Assembly: GCA_002501135.1 (NCBI GenBank)
Contig: DLRQ01000091.1
Span: 1 to 27,733, forward strand
Direction of reading: 5' to 3'
DNA: 27,733 bases
Source: Candidatus Neomicrothrix sp. UBA7884
GTDB lineage: Bacteria > Actinomycetota > Acidimicrobiia > Acidimicrobiales > MedAcidi-G1
Shown here piece after piece: positions 7,515 to 14,995 of the stretch (the stretch's first letter is position 1; each line of letters starts with the position of its first letter). The position numbers were made by a program, and so were the translations under genes. Under the pieces are notes generated by a model. That model was not told the origin of the DNA, searched no databases, and was given only the letters and a program-made list of their open reading frames with translations.

Positions 7515-8789
7515 TCAGGTGTCCTGCCCGGCCAGAAGGGCCCGGTACTGCTCAACGGTTCGGACGGCCGTGTGACGCCAACTCCAGTTGTCGACAACAC
7601 GGCGGCGGCCTGCGGCCCCGATCCGGTCGCGGGCGTTAGGGTCGTCCAGCGCCGTTCGGAGCATGGCCGCGAGGGCGTCGGAGTCGCCCGGTGGAACCTG
7701 GTAGCAGGTCTCCGCGTGGGTGCCTGTCACCTCCGGAAGGGCGCCGCCGGTGGTGGTCACGAGCGGTACACCACATGACATGGCCTCGATGGCTGGAAGC
7801 GAGAAGCCCTCGTAGAGCGACGGCACCACCGCCAGCTCGGCCTCGCTGTAGAGCTCGACGATGCGTTCGTCAGGCACACCGTGCACGTAACTGACACAGT
7901 CGGTGAGGCCCAGCCGTTCAAAGGTGTCGGTGGACTCGCTGTCCTCCCTCGGCTTTCCGATGATGACCAGCTCGACCTGACGTTCGGTTCGTAACTTTGC
8001 CACTGCCTCCAGGAGGAACCTGAGGCCCTTCATGGCCACATCGGCACTCGCCGTGGTGACGATCCGACCCGGGACCCGCTCGACGTGGTCCAGTGGCCGG
8101 AACAGCTCGGGGTCGACGCCGACTGGAACCACATGCAGGCGATCGGGGGAGACGCCATGGTCGGCGACAATGTCACCCCTCGACGACTCGGAGACCGTCA
8201 TGACACGCTCCATGCGGCTCGCCACCCTCGTCTGCATGCGTGTGAAGGAGTACCAGCGGCGCTTTCCCACGTTCTCGATCGGTGACCTGGCGTGTTGAAT
8301 CTCGAGTCGGCGGTCGACTGTGATCGGGTGGTGGATCGTGGAGAGGACCGGAAACTGTTCGCGGTTCTGGAGTAGCAGCAGGCCCCAGCCGAGGCACTGG
8401 TTGTCGTGGATCAGGTCAAAGTCCCCTCGGCGCTTCCGTAGATGGTCCCAGGCCCGCATGCTGAACGCCATCGGTTCTGAGAAGTTGCCGGTGGCGAAAG
8501 ACATGGCCTCTGCGACGTCCCACCGGGTCTTCAACTCCCAGATGCGGGGCTTACGCATCGGGAAGTGGTCGTTGTAGAGGTCGAGGCTGGGAAGCCGCAC
8601 CATCGGGACCCGCTCGTCGAGTTCGGGGTAGGGCTGGCCGGCCAGAACCTCGACGTGGTGGCCCAGATCGGTGAGGGCCTTCGTGAGGTGCCTCGTGTAG
8701 ACGCCCTGGCCCCCGCAGTGGGGCTTTCCCCGGTACGCGAGGTAGGCGATGCGCAGTGCTCCGTCGTCGGGCGTGGCGGGGTCGGGCAT
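7515..8789 (-). CDS. Glycosyltransferase family 4 (GT-B fold)
   Basis: This is a 424-residue GT-B retaining glycosyltransferase of the GT4 type. The N-terminal acceptor domain opens with IAYLAYRGKPHCGGQGVYT, containing the glycine loop, and has LSTIHHPIT and MTVSESSRGDIV in the middle. The C-terminal nucleotide-sugar domain has RIVTTASADVAMKGLRFLLEA, the GVPDERIVELYSEAELAVVPS segment, and the E-x7-E pair as EGFSLPAIE (Glu327 and Glu335). I chose ATG 8789. The same frame stays open to 9647, but that is antisense to dtd and reads as low-complexity Arg/Pro sequence, so it is rejected. It heads the GT4, methyltransferase, toroid operon. The likely product is a glycolipid or cell-envelope or storage glycan; the donor and acceptor are unknown. 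Confidence 0.92.
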   Translation of the reverse strand: MPDPATPDDGALRIAYLAYRGKPHCGGQGVYTRHLTKALTDLGHHVEVLAGQPYPELDERVPMVRLPSLDLYNDHFPMRKPRIWELKTRWDVAEAMSFATGNFSEPMAFSMRAWDHLRKRRGDFDLIHDNQCLGWGLLLLQNREQFPVLSTIHHPITVDRRLEIQHARSPIENVGKRRWYSFTRMQTRVASRMERVMTVSESSRGDIVADHGVSPDRLHVVPVGVDPELFRPLDHVERVPGRIVTTASADVAMKGLRFLLEAVAKLRTERQVELVIIGKPREDSESTDTFERLGLTDCVSYVHGVPDERIVELYSEAELAVVPSLYEGFSLPAIEAMSCGVPLVTTTGGALPEVTGTHAETCYQVPPGDSDALAAMLRTALDDPNARDRIGAAGRRRVVDNWSWRHTAVRTVEQYRALLAGQDT

Positions 8790-8795
8790 CCGACA

Positions 8796-8801
8796 AGTCT
8801 G
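8796..8801 (-). promoter_or_regulatory. Weak putative leaderless -10 (CAGACT) for the GT4 operon
   Basis: CAGACT, six bases, then ATG 8789. It departs from TANNNT at the first base, so this is the weakest of the series. The spacing and the absence of a Shine-Dalgarno are the reasons to list it. Confidence 0.3.
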
Positions 8802-8873
8802 GCCGCGTACAGGGCGATTACCACCCGGTAACAGGTGGGACCTGCCGGGCCCGACCGTCCGGTGGGTCCCCGG

Positions 8874-8879
8874 TAGGGT
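8874..8879 (+). promoter_or_regulatory. Putative leaderless -10 box (TAGGGT) for dtd
   Basis: TAGGGT, six bases, then the GTG start at 8886. The hexamer and spacing are identical to those of the mutase operon, and there is no Shine-Dalgarno. Confidence 0.6.
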
Positions 8880-8885
8880 CGGTCC

Positions 8886-9323
8886 GTGCGAGCGCTGGTG
8901 CAACGGGTCGAGCGGGCGGCGGTGAGCGTTGACGAAGAGGTCGTCGGCGCGATCGGTGCCGGCCTGTGCGTCTTCGTCGGCGTCACCCACGATGACAGCG
9001 ATGGCGAAGCCGATCGTCTCGTCGACCGTCTGGCCGGAATCCGGATCATGGACGACGACAATGGTGTGATGAACCGGTCTGTCGCCGACGTTGGCGGCGA
9101 GGTCCTTGTAGTGAGCCAGTTCACCCTCTACGGCGACGCCAGCAGGGGCCGCCGGCCCACCTGGCTTGCCGCAGCCCGTCCCGAGCAGGCTGAACCGCTC
9201 GTAGAACGCGTGGTCTCGGGTCTCAGGGACCGGGGAATCGTCGTGGCAACGGGACGCTTCCGGGCCCAGATGTCGGTGGACCTCGTGAACGACGGTCCTG
9301 CGACGATCATGGTCGAGGTCTGA
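8886..9323 (+). CDS. dtd: D-aminoacyl-tRNA deacylase
   Basis: This 145-residue protein is the usual Dtd length. The enzyme hydrolyses D-aminoacyl- and glycyl-mischarged tRNAs as a translation proofreading step in the cytosol. The active-site motif SQFTLYGD starts at residue 77, with Thr80 in the catalytic position. The Gly-cisPro element NDGPAT is at residues 135-140. The N-terminal MRALVQRVERAAV is also typical. The usual segment GRFGADM reads GRFRAQM here, a small departure in a region near the active site. The GTG start is supported by TAGGGT six bases upstream. A methyltransferase gene starts two bases after its stop. Confidence 0.96.
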   Translation: MRALVQRVERAAVSVDEEVVGAIGAGLCVFVGVTHDDSDGEADRLVDRLAGIRIMDDDNGVMNRSVADVGGEVLVVSQFTLYGDASRGRRPTWLAAARPEQAEPLVERVVSGLRDRGIVVATGRFRAQMSVDLVNDGPATIMVEV

Positions 9324-9325
9324 GC

Positions 9326-10105
9326 GTGCCGGGGGTGCCGGGTGACAGGTTCGGGGCCGCTGCTGCCGACTACGTCCGCCACCGGAAGGGTTTTCCACCA
9401 GAGACCCTCGATCGCCTGGAGGCACACGGCATCGGCCTGTCGGGCCAGCGGGTACTTGACCTCGGGTGCGGCACCGGGACCATCGCGCGTCAGATGGCCG
9501 CCCGTGGCTGCACCGCCGTCGGGCTCGACGTCGACTCCCGGATGTTGGAGGCCGCCGGCGAGATGGCTCTTGCCGATGGTGTCGAGGTCGACTGGGTGGA
9601 GGCACCGGCAGAGTCGACGGGCCTGCCTGACAGGTCGTTCGACTCAATAGTCGCCGGGCAGAGTTGGCACTGGTTCAGCCAGGACGAGGCAATCACCGAG
9701 GTCGGTCGCCTGTTGGCACCGGACGCAAGGTTCGCTGTCTGCGGCTTCGACTGGCTCCCACTGCCCGACACCGTCCCCGGAGCCACCGAGGCCCTGATAG
9801 AGGCTTACAACCCGGCGTGGGACCTGGGGGGAATCCGCAACTACGAGCCGGGCCTCCTGCCCCTGTTTGACAGAGTCGGCTTCAAGGTGGTCGTCACCTT
9901 CCGGTTCGACCTGGATGTCGTGTATGCAGAGCCGGCCTGGCGCCGTCGAATCGCAGCCAGTGCGGGCATTGTGAACCTGCCACCCGAGGATGCCACGGCG
10001 TTCGACCGGGACCTGGCCGAGATGCTGGCACAGAGGTTTCCGGGACCCGACGTGCACACGCCCCACCGGGTCTGGGCGCTAGTGGCCACCCCGCCGGTGG
10101 TCTGA
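9326..10105 (+). CDS. Class I SAM-dependent methyltransferase (Methyltransf_11-like)
   Basis: This 259-residue protein has SAM motif I VLDLGCGTGTIA (residues 43-54) and acidic motif GLDVDSRMLEAA. The segment FDSIVAGQSWHWF is diagnostic for a subgroup resembling yeast Crg1 / trans-aconitate-type methyltransferases. GRLLAPDARFAVCGFDW forms the post-motif strand. The GTG start follows the dtd stop by two bases, so it is co-transcribed with dtd. I see no functional reason linking a small-molecule methyltransferase to tRNA proofreading, and the acceptor is unknown. Its stop is separated by only three bases from the stop of the convergent alpha/beta hydrolase (TGAGGCTCA), leaving no room for a terminator. 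Confidence 0.87.
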   Translation: MPGVPGDRFGAAAADYVRHRKGFPPETLDRLEAHGIGLSGQRVLDLGCGTGTIARQMAARGCTAVGLDVDSRMLEAAGEMALADGVEVDWVEAPAESTGLPDRSFDSIVAGQSWHWFSQDEAITEVGRLLAPDARFAVCGFDWLPLPDTVPGATEALIEAYNPAWDLGGIRNYEPGLLPLFDRVGFKVVVTFRFDLDVVYAEPAWRRRIAASAGIVNLPPEDATAFDRDLAEMLAQRFPGPDVHTPHRVWALVATPPVV

Positions 10106-10108
10106 GGC

Positions 10109-10993
10109 TCAGCTGGCTGTTCGCTCCACCAGATCGGTAATGGAGTCGAGGATTTGCGGCCAGGTTCCCTCGGGCCACTCGTGGCCCATGCCGTCGATGA
10201 GGACCAGCTCTGCACCCGGCACGGCGTCGGCAGTGCGTCTACCGCACTTCGGCAGGATGAGCCGGTCATCGGTCCCGTGGATCACGGTTGTGGGAACGTT
10301 CAGCCCGGCCAGTGCGGGTACGCGGTCGTCGTCAGCCATGATCGCCGCCATCTGACGGTTGGTCCCCACCGGGTGCCACGCCCTGTCAGCGGCGGCGGTG
10401 GCCATCTCCAGCAGGTGGTCCTCGTCGAGGTCGAAACCGTTTCCGGCGATCAGGCGGAACGTCTCCATCCCAACCCCGATCCGCCCCTCCCTGGAATCCG
10501 GGTCCTGTTCCATCCTCATCAACTTCATCGTGAGGCTGACCGAACCGACCGGCTGCCCGGGGCTGGACATGGAGGAGCAGAGGGACAGGACACGGTCCGG
10601 GTGCTCGATGGCCAGACGCTGGGCGATCATGCCCCCCATTGAGACACCCACGACGTGGGCCGCCTCGATACCGAGAGCGTCGAGCACTCCGGCGGTGTCA
10701 TCGGCCATATCAGAAAGCGTGTAGGCGACCTTCGGCCTGATGCCGAACTTGGAGCGCAGCCAGACAGTCGCCATGTTCGGATCGGGCTCGTCGTCGAACC
10801 AGGTGGAAAGGCCGACATCGCGGTTGTCGAACCGGATCACGTGAAAGCCACGTGCCGCCAACTGGTTGACGAGGCCATCCGTCCAGTGGATCAACTGGAA
10901 GCCGAGGCCCATGATGAGAATCACCGCGGGATCGGTGGGATCTCCGGTGGTCTCGACCTCGATGCTGATGCCGTTTGCCTCAACCTGTGGCAT
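10109..10993 (-). CDS. Alpha/beta hydrolase
   Basis: This 294-residue alpha/beta-fold hydrolase has a complete visible triad. The nucleophile Ser118 lies in the elbow GVSMGGMIAQ, an acidic residue in IHGTDDRLI (about 242-243), and His271 in IDGMGHEWPEG. The N-terminal segment VILIMGLGFQLIHW supplies the oxyanion loop, and FDNRDVGLST matches esterase/lipase-like members often annotated as alpha/beta hydrolase fold 1. I chose ATG 10993, which has a purine-rich AAAGAGAG stretch upstream and overlaps the Lnt-like gene by 14 bases; a longer frame to 11023 adds nothing family-like. It is the last gene of the hemE, hemY, lnt-like operon. The substrate is unknown, possibly a lipid or ester. Confidence 0.87.
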   Translation of the reverse strand: MPQVEANGISIEVETTGDPTDPAVILIMGLGFQLIHWTDGLVNQLAARGFHVIRFDNRDVGLSTWFDDEPDPNMATVWLRSKFGIRPKVAYTLSDMADDTAGVLDALGIEAAHVVGVSMGGMIAQRLAIEHPDRVLSLCSSMSSPGQPVGSVSLTMKLMRMEQDPDSREGRIGVGMETFRLIAGNGFDLDEDHLLEMATAAADRAWHPVGTNRQMAAIMADDDRVPALAGLNVPTTVIHGTDDRLILPKCGRRTADAVPGAELVLIDGMGHEWPEGTWPQILDSITDLVERTAS

Positions 10994-12518
10994 CGGCTCT
11001 CTTTCGGTGGGTGCGGTCAACACTGGGAGTCTGCCAGAGAGCGGTGCAGTGGGCCACTGCCACCAACAGCACAGACAGAATCAGCATCGGAACCGGACCG
11101 AGCCTCGTGGCCCACGTGAGGCCGTCGCGGAGCTCGACCGTTCCCTGAAGTACCGCCTGTTCGCCCACGCCGGTGCGCCCAACGAGGCTCCCGTCGGCAT
11201 CGATGATGGCGCTGAAACCCGTAGGAGCGGCCTGGACCATCCAGCGGCCGGTCTCGAGTGCCCGTAGGCGGCTGGAGGCGACCTGCTGGGTCTGGACCTG
11301 GGTCAGCCAGTAACTGGCGCCGTTTGTCGGGTTCAACATGACCTGTGCCCCGTCGAGAACGGGGTCACGGGTGCGATGATCGAAGAAGACCTCCCATGAG
11401 ATGGTCACGCCCAGGCGCCCTGCCGATGTGTCGAGTACCGCGTCGCCGGTTCCGGGAAGGAGATCACGCGCCGGCAGGATGTCGCCGGCGATGGGATCCA
11501 GTATCCACCGGAGCGGCACGAACTCGCCGAAGGGAACGGTTCGCACCTTGTCGTAGCGGTCCACGACGGTGCCATCGGGTTCGATGGCGGTGGAGTAGTT
11601 GACGTTGGCCATCGGATCACTCGGAGAGCGGTGGAACCAGCCCGGAACCAGCACCGCACCGAGCCTCTGGGCCTCTGCTGTGAGCGCCAGGTCGGCATCG
11701 TCGGGGTAGAGCCTGTCCGCGCGGCGGCTTCCCGAAGAGGGAAGGGGCGCCGGGTTGACGACGTTCTCGGGCCAGAGGACCACGTCGACGGGGCTCTCCA
11801 CGAGCCGGGATGCGGCCATCTGGTTGGCGAACACGACTGCCGCACCGGTCGGCGACGCCCTTGTGCGCTGCGGACCGCCGCCCTGCACTGCAGCCAGATT
11901 CAGGCTGCCGACAACCTGGCCTGTCGGAGCCACGGCTGCCAGAACAGCGGCCAGGAACACGACGCCACAACCGGCCAACGCAGCTCGCAGGGATCGTCGG
12001 TCACCCCTCCACACGTCGATGAGGGCGCTTAGGGACAGGCCTAGAGCCACCACAACGGCAACCAGGAGCAGCGACCCTGCGACGCGAACGACCGGTGCCA
12101 GCGGACCGGCTGCCTGGCCCATCGGGATGGTTGCAAGCGGAACACCCCCGAACGGCACGCTCCAGCGGGCGAACTCGGCGACGGTGAAAGACCCGACAAG
12201 GCCCAATCTGCGCCAGCGCCCCGAGGGGACGACACAGGCCGCCAGGCCGAAGAAGGTGGCATGGAGAAGCCCGGCGAACACCCACCCGGGTGGTGTCAGG
12301 TCGAGCATCCAGAGGGTTGCGGGAAGGCTCCATGCAGCGGTGGCAAGCACCGTACGGCGGAACCGGACGATGGCCGGCTGCCCTGCGACGAGTTGATCCA
12401 GAAGGGCGATTCCGACGAACGCCGTGGGCCACCAACCCCACGGTGGAACTGCCGCCGCAAGGAGCAGGCCGGCGCCGACTGCCGTCAGCCCTGTGCGCAG
12501 AGACGGAGGTCTAGACAT
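10980..12518 (-). CDS. lnt: Apolipoprotein N-acyltransferase-like membrane protein with Cys-to-Ser at the nucleophile position
   Basis: This 512-residue protein has about six N-terminal membrane helices (1-200), a nitrilase-like periplasmic domain (about 205-460) and a C-terminal helix (about 475-495), the layout of Lnt. Lnt adds a third acyl chain to lipoproteins through a Glu-Lys-Cys triad. Here Glu251 (LWPENV) and Lys324 (YDKVRTVPFGEFVP) are present. The nucleophile site reads TISWEVFF, with Ser374 encoded by TCA at 11399-11397 where E. coli has Cys387. Spacings (73 and 50) resemble those of E. coli (68 and 52), so the alignment looks sound. The protein may be a serine variant, inactive, or doing a different acyl transfer. 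It lies 18 bases after hemY and 14 bases into the hydrolase gene. The C-terminal tail is Arg/Lys-rich. Confidence 0.88.
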   Translation of the reverse strand: MSRPPSLRTGLTAVGAGLLLAAAVPPWGWWPTAFVGIALLDQLVAGQPAIVRFRRTVLATAAWSLPATLWMLDLTPPGWVFAGLLHATFFGLAACVVPSGRWRRLGLVGSFTVAEFARWSVPFGGVPLATIPMGQAAGPLAPVVRVAGSLLLVAVVVALGLSLSALIDVWRGDRRSLRAALAGCGVVFLAAVLAAVAPTGQVVGSLNLAAVQGGGPQRTRASPTGAAVVFANQMAASRLVESPVDVVLWPENVVNPAPLPSSGSRRADRLYPDDADLALTAEAQRLGAVLVPGWFHRSPSDPMANVNYSTAIEPDGTVVDRYDKVRTVPFGEFVPLRWILDPIAGDILPARDLLPGTGDAVLDTSAGRLGVTISWEVFFDHRTRDPVLDGAQVMLNPTNGASYWLTQVQTQQVASSRLRALETGRWMVQAAPTGFSAIIDADGSLVGRTGVGEQAVLQGTVELRDGLTWATRLGPVPMLILSVLLVAVAHCTALWQTPSVDRTHRKRADATG

Positions 12519-12536
12519 CAGAGAAGTGGTGGGGCC

Positions 12537-13931
12537 TCAGCCCAGGAGTTCGGAGACGGCCGCAGCCGCGTCGTTGCCTGACCGGACACATGTGGGTATT
12601 CCGACCCCGTTGTGGGCCGAACCGGTCACAAACAGCCCCGGTGCGTCGTGGCTGAGGGCAAGGAGCATCTCGGCCATCTCGCGCCTGTGGCCCACCGGGA
12701 ACTGCGCCAGCGAGTCGGGCCAGCGCGTAACGCGCACAGCCGTCGGATCAGCCTCGACGCCGAGGGTGGTGGACAGGTCGCGTCGCAGGGTGGATACGAG
12801 GGTGTCGTCGTCCATGTGGCTGGAGCGGTCGTCGTCGATACGTCCTGCCGAGACCCGCAGGATCGTGTGCTCGCCATCGTCGAGGTGACTCCACTTGCTG
12901 CCGGCGAACGAGCAGGCGGTCATCAACATGTCAGACCCCCTGGGAACGAGGAAGCCGCTCTGGTCGGCCGGCACCTCCAGGTCGGAGCGTCGGTAGGCGA
13001 CTGCCGCAAGGGAGACCGAGGCGTGTCGTACCCCCCTGAGGGTGGTGGCGGCCACGGGGCAGACAGCCTCGACGAGTGTGGCCGCTGCGGGCGCAGGGGT
13101 GGTCACGACTACGGCGTCCGCCATCTCGGTTCCGCTGTCGAGACCTATCTGCCAGGTGTCCCCGACGGCCGAAATGGTGAGAACGCGCTGGTTTGTCCGT
13201 ATGCGCTCACCCAGGCGCTCGACAAGCGTTGCGACCAGGTGGGCCATGCCTGCCGGATGGGTGTTGAAGACGGGTGCGGTCGGGTCGGCTCCGGCGGCTG
13301 CAAGCCGGAGGGTCGCCAGCAACCCCTCGTCACTGCGTGCCGCCCTGAGGAACTGCGGTGCCATCAGGGCGCAGCTCATCTCATCTGCCATGCCGGCGTT
13401 GACGCCACCCAGCAGGGGATCGACAAGCCGTTCGAGGACCCCGGGACCGGCACATGACCTGATCACCTCGCCGATGCTCAGGTCACCGGCCGGCCCTGTG
13501 CCGGCGGGAAGGGGTTGGTCGGGTATCCCGGGGCCTGTCAGCCGCTCCAGGTCGGTCGCGGGGAGGAGGCCCGGCTGGACCGTTGCCGGGTCGAGCGGTA
13601 GCCCGAGGACACTGCCGGTTGGAATCGGCCTCAACTGTTCATCGAGCCAGAGAGACGCCGACCGTGCACTGGGAGAGACCAGTTCGTCAGAGAGGCCCAG
13701 TTCGGCGCACAGGTCTGCGGCCCACGGCACGCGCGTCAGGAATGAGTCGGCGCCCTCGTCGACGGGAAGTCCGGCAAACGGCGTCGTTACAAGCCTTCCG
13801 CCCGCCACAGGTGCTGCCTCCAGAACCGTTACCTCAAGACCCGGGCGGTCGACCATGAGCCTGTGGGCGGTGGTGAGGCCGGTAATTCCTGCGCCAATCA
13901 CAACCACACGTCTGCCTGTTCCCGTGTTCAT
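12537..13931 (-). CDS. hemY: Protoporphyrinogen / coproporphyrinogen III oxidase (HemY/CgoX type)
   Basis: This is a 464-residue FAD flavoprotein. The dinucleotide-binding motif VVVIGAGITGLTTAHRL is at residues 9-25. It is followed by LEAAPVAGGRLVTT, then GLPVDEGADSFLTR with the family's conserved FAD/substrate segment. The C-terminal FVTGSAHNGVGIPTCVRSG is the second FAD-binding element. It oxidises a porphyrinogen late in haem synthesis. In most actinobacteria this family works on coproporphyrinogen III (coproporphyrin-dependent pathway, CgoX), but sequence alone does not decide that here. Its ATG overlaps the hemE stop by one base (TGATG), giving a hemE-hemY pair. The expected chdC/hemQ gene does not follow; an Lnt-like gene takes that place. 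Confidence 0.93.
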   Translation of the reverse strand: MNTGTGRRVVVIGAGITGLTTAHRLMVDRPGLEVTVLEAAPVAGGRLVTTPFAGLPVDEGADSFLTRVPWAADLCAELGLSDELVSPSARSASLWLDEQLRPIPTGSVLGLPLDPATVQPGLLPATDLERLTGPGIPDQPLPAGTGPAGDLSIGEVIRSCAGPGVLERLVDPLLGGVNAGMADEMSCALMAPQFLRAARSDEGLLATLRLAAAGADPTAPVFNTHPAGMAHLVATLVERLGERIRTNQRVLTISAVGDTWQIGLDSGTEMADAVVVTTPAPAAATLVEAVCPVAATTLRGVRHASVSLAAVAYRRSDLEVPADQSGFLVPRGSDMLMTACSFAGSKWSHLDDGEHTILRVSAGRIDDDRSSHMDDDTLVSTLRRDLSTTLGVEADPTAVRVTRWPDSLAQFPVGHRREMAEMLLALSHDAPGLFVTGSAHNGVGIPTCVRSGNDAAAAVSELLG

Positions 13932-14983
13932 CAGGTCATCCTGTGATTCCGCAGGCTGTTCAGATTGGGTGACATCTCGTGCACCTGGTGGACCACCTGT
14001 TCGAGCACTGCCGGGTCGGTCTCCGGCAGGACGCCGTGGCCCAGGTTGAACACATGGCCCGGATGCCCGTCGTTGCGACGCAGGATGTCTGCCACCTCGG
14101 CCTCGACCACATCAATCGACCCCAGGCATACGGCAGGGTCCAGGTTGCCCTGTAGCACCGTGTCGGGGCCGAGGCGGTCACGGGCGACGTCGATGGGGAT
14201 CCGCCAGTCGACACCGACAACGTCGCAGCCCGTGTCGGCCATGAGGTGGAGGATCTCGCCGGTTCCGACCCCGAAGTGGATGCGCGGCACGTCCGGTACG
14301 GCGTCGAAGACGCGCCTGGTTGCCGGTTGCACGAAACGCTCGTAGGCAGCCGGGCTGAGGGCACCGGCCCAACTGTCGAACAGCTGCACAGCTGCGGCAC
14401 CGCCGTCGATCTGGGAACGAAGCGACGAGATCGCCAGGTCCGCCAGGCGGTCGATCAGCCTGAACCACAGGTCGGGGTTGCCGGACATCAGGGCCTTCGT
14501 GCGTCCGTAGGTGCGTGAGGGTGACCCCTCGATCAGATAGGACGCCACGGTGAACGGGGCCCCTGCAAAACCGATCACCGGCACGGGAGACTCGTCGACC
14601 AGGATCTTCAAGGCCTCGAGCACATACGGGGTGTCGGTCTCGGGTTCCAGCGGGCGGAGCCTCTCAAGGTCTGACTCGTCGGCAAAGGGCTGTTCCACCA
14701 CCGGGCCGACACCGGGCCTTACGTCGACGCCGAATCCGACTGCGCTCACCGGAACCACGATGTCGGAATAGAGGATCGCAGCATCGACGCCGTAGCGGAG
14801 GACCGGCTGGAGCGTCAATTCGGCGGCTAGGGAAGGGTCGGCTATGGCATCCAGAATGCTTCCCTCACCTCGAACAGCCCGGTACTCGGGCAGCGACCTG
14901 CCGGCCTGCCTCATGAACCAGACCGGAGTGCGGCCATGGGGAAGCCCCCGACAGGCTGCAAGGAACGGGTCGGTGCTGGTCAC
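13931..14983 (-). CDS. hemE: Uroporphyrinogen decarboxylase
   Basis: This 350-residue protein is the normal length for HemE, which converts uroporphyrinogen III to coproporphyrinogen III in the cytosol. Signature 1 is PVWFMRQAGRSLPEYR (residues 20-35) with the substrate-carboxylate Arg residues. Signature 2 is GFAGAPFTVASYLIEG (about 138-153). ILYSDIVVPVSAVGFGVD carries the conserved catalytic-site Asp. The conserved C-terminal GNLDP and FNLGHGVLPETDP are also present. The GTG at 14983 is supported by a TAGCGT hexamer six bases upstream, which falls inside the last codons of the patatin-like gene. So hemE probably begins its own transcript for hemE-hemY-lnt-hydrolase. Confidence 0.96.
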   Translation of the reverse strand: MTSTDPFLAACRGLPHGRTPVWFMRQAGRSLPEYRAVRGEGSILDAIADPSLAAELTLQPVLRYGVDAAILYSDIVVPVSAVGFGVDVRPGVGPVVEQPFADESDLERLRPLEPETDTPYVLEALKILVDESPVPVIGFAGAPFTVASYLIEGSPSRTYGRTKALMSGNPDLWFRLIDRLADLAISSLRSQIDGGAAAVQLFDSWAGALSPAAYERFVQPATRRVFDAVPDVPRIHFGVGTGEILHLMADTGCDVVGVDWRIPIDVARDRLGPDTVLQGNLDPAVCLGSIDVVEAEVADILRRNDGHPGHVFNLGHGVLPETDPAVLEQVVHQVHEMSPNLNSLRNHRMT

Positions 14984-14989
14984 GTGCCG

Positions 14990-14995
14990 ACGCTA
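14990..14995 (-). promoter_or_regulatory. Putative leaderless -10 box (TAGCGT) for the hemE operon
   Basis: TAGCGT on the minus strand, six bases, then GTG 14983. It overlaps the stop region of the patatin-like gene, so it would allow haem genes to be expressed apart from that gene. Confidence 0.5.

Noticed and set aside
8790..9647. A 5' extension of the GT4 frame by about 285 codons on the minus strand
   Set aside because: It lies antisense to dtd and part of a methyltransferase gene, reads as Arg/Pro/Ser-rich low complexity, and the GT-B fold begins properly at ATG 8789.
12612..14049. Two long plus-strand open frames (281 and 335 codons) over hemY and hemE
   Set aside because: They are antisense to two unmistakable haem genes, overlap each other, and have Arg/Pro/Ser-biased composition.
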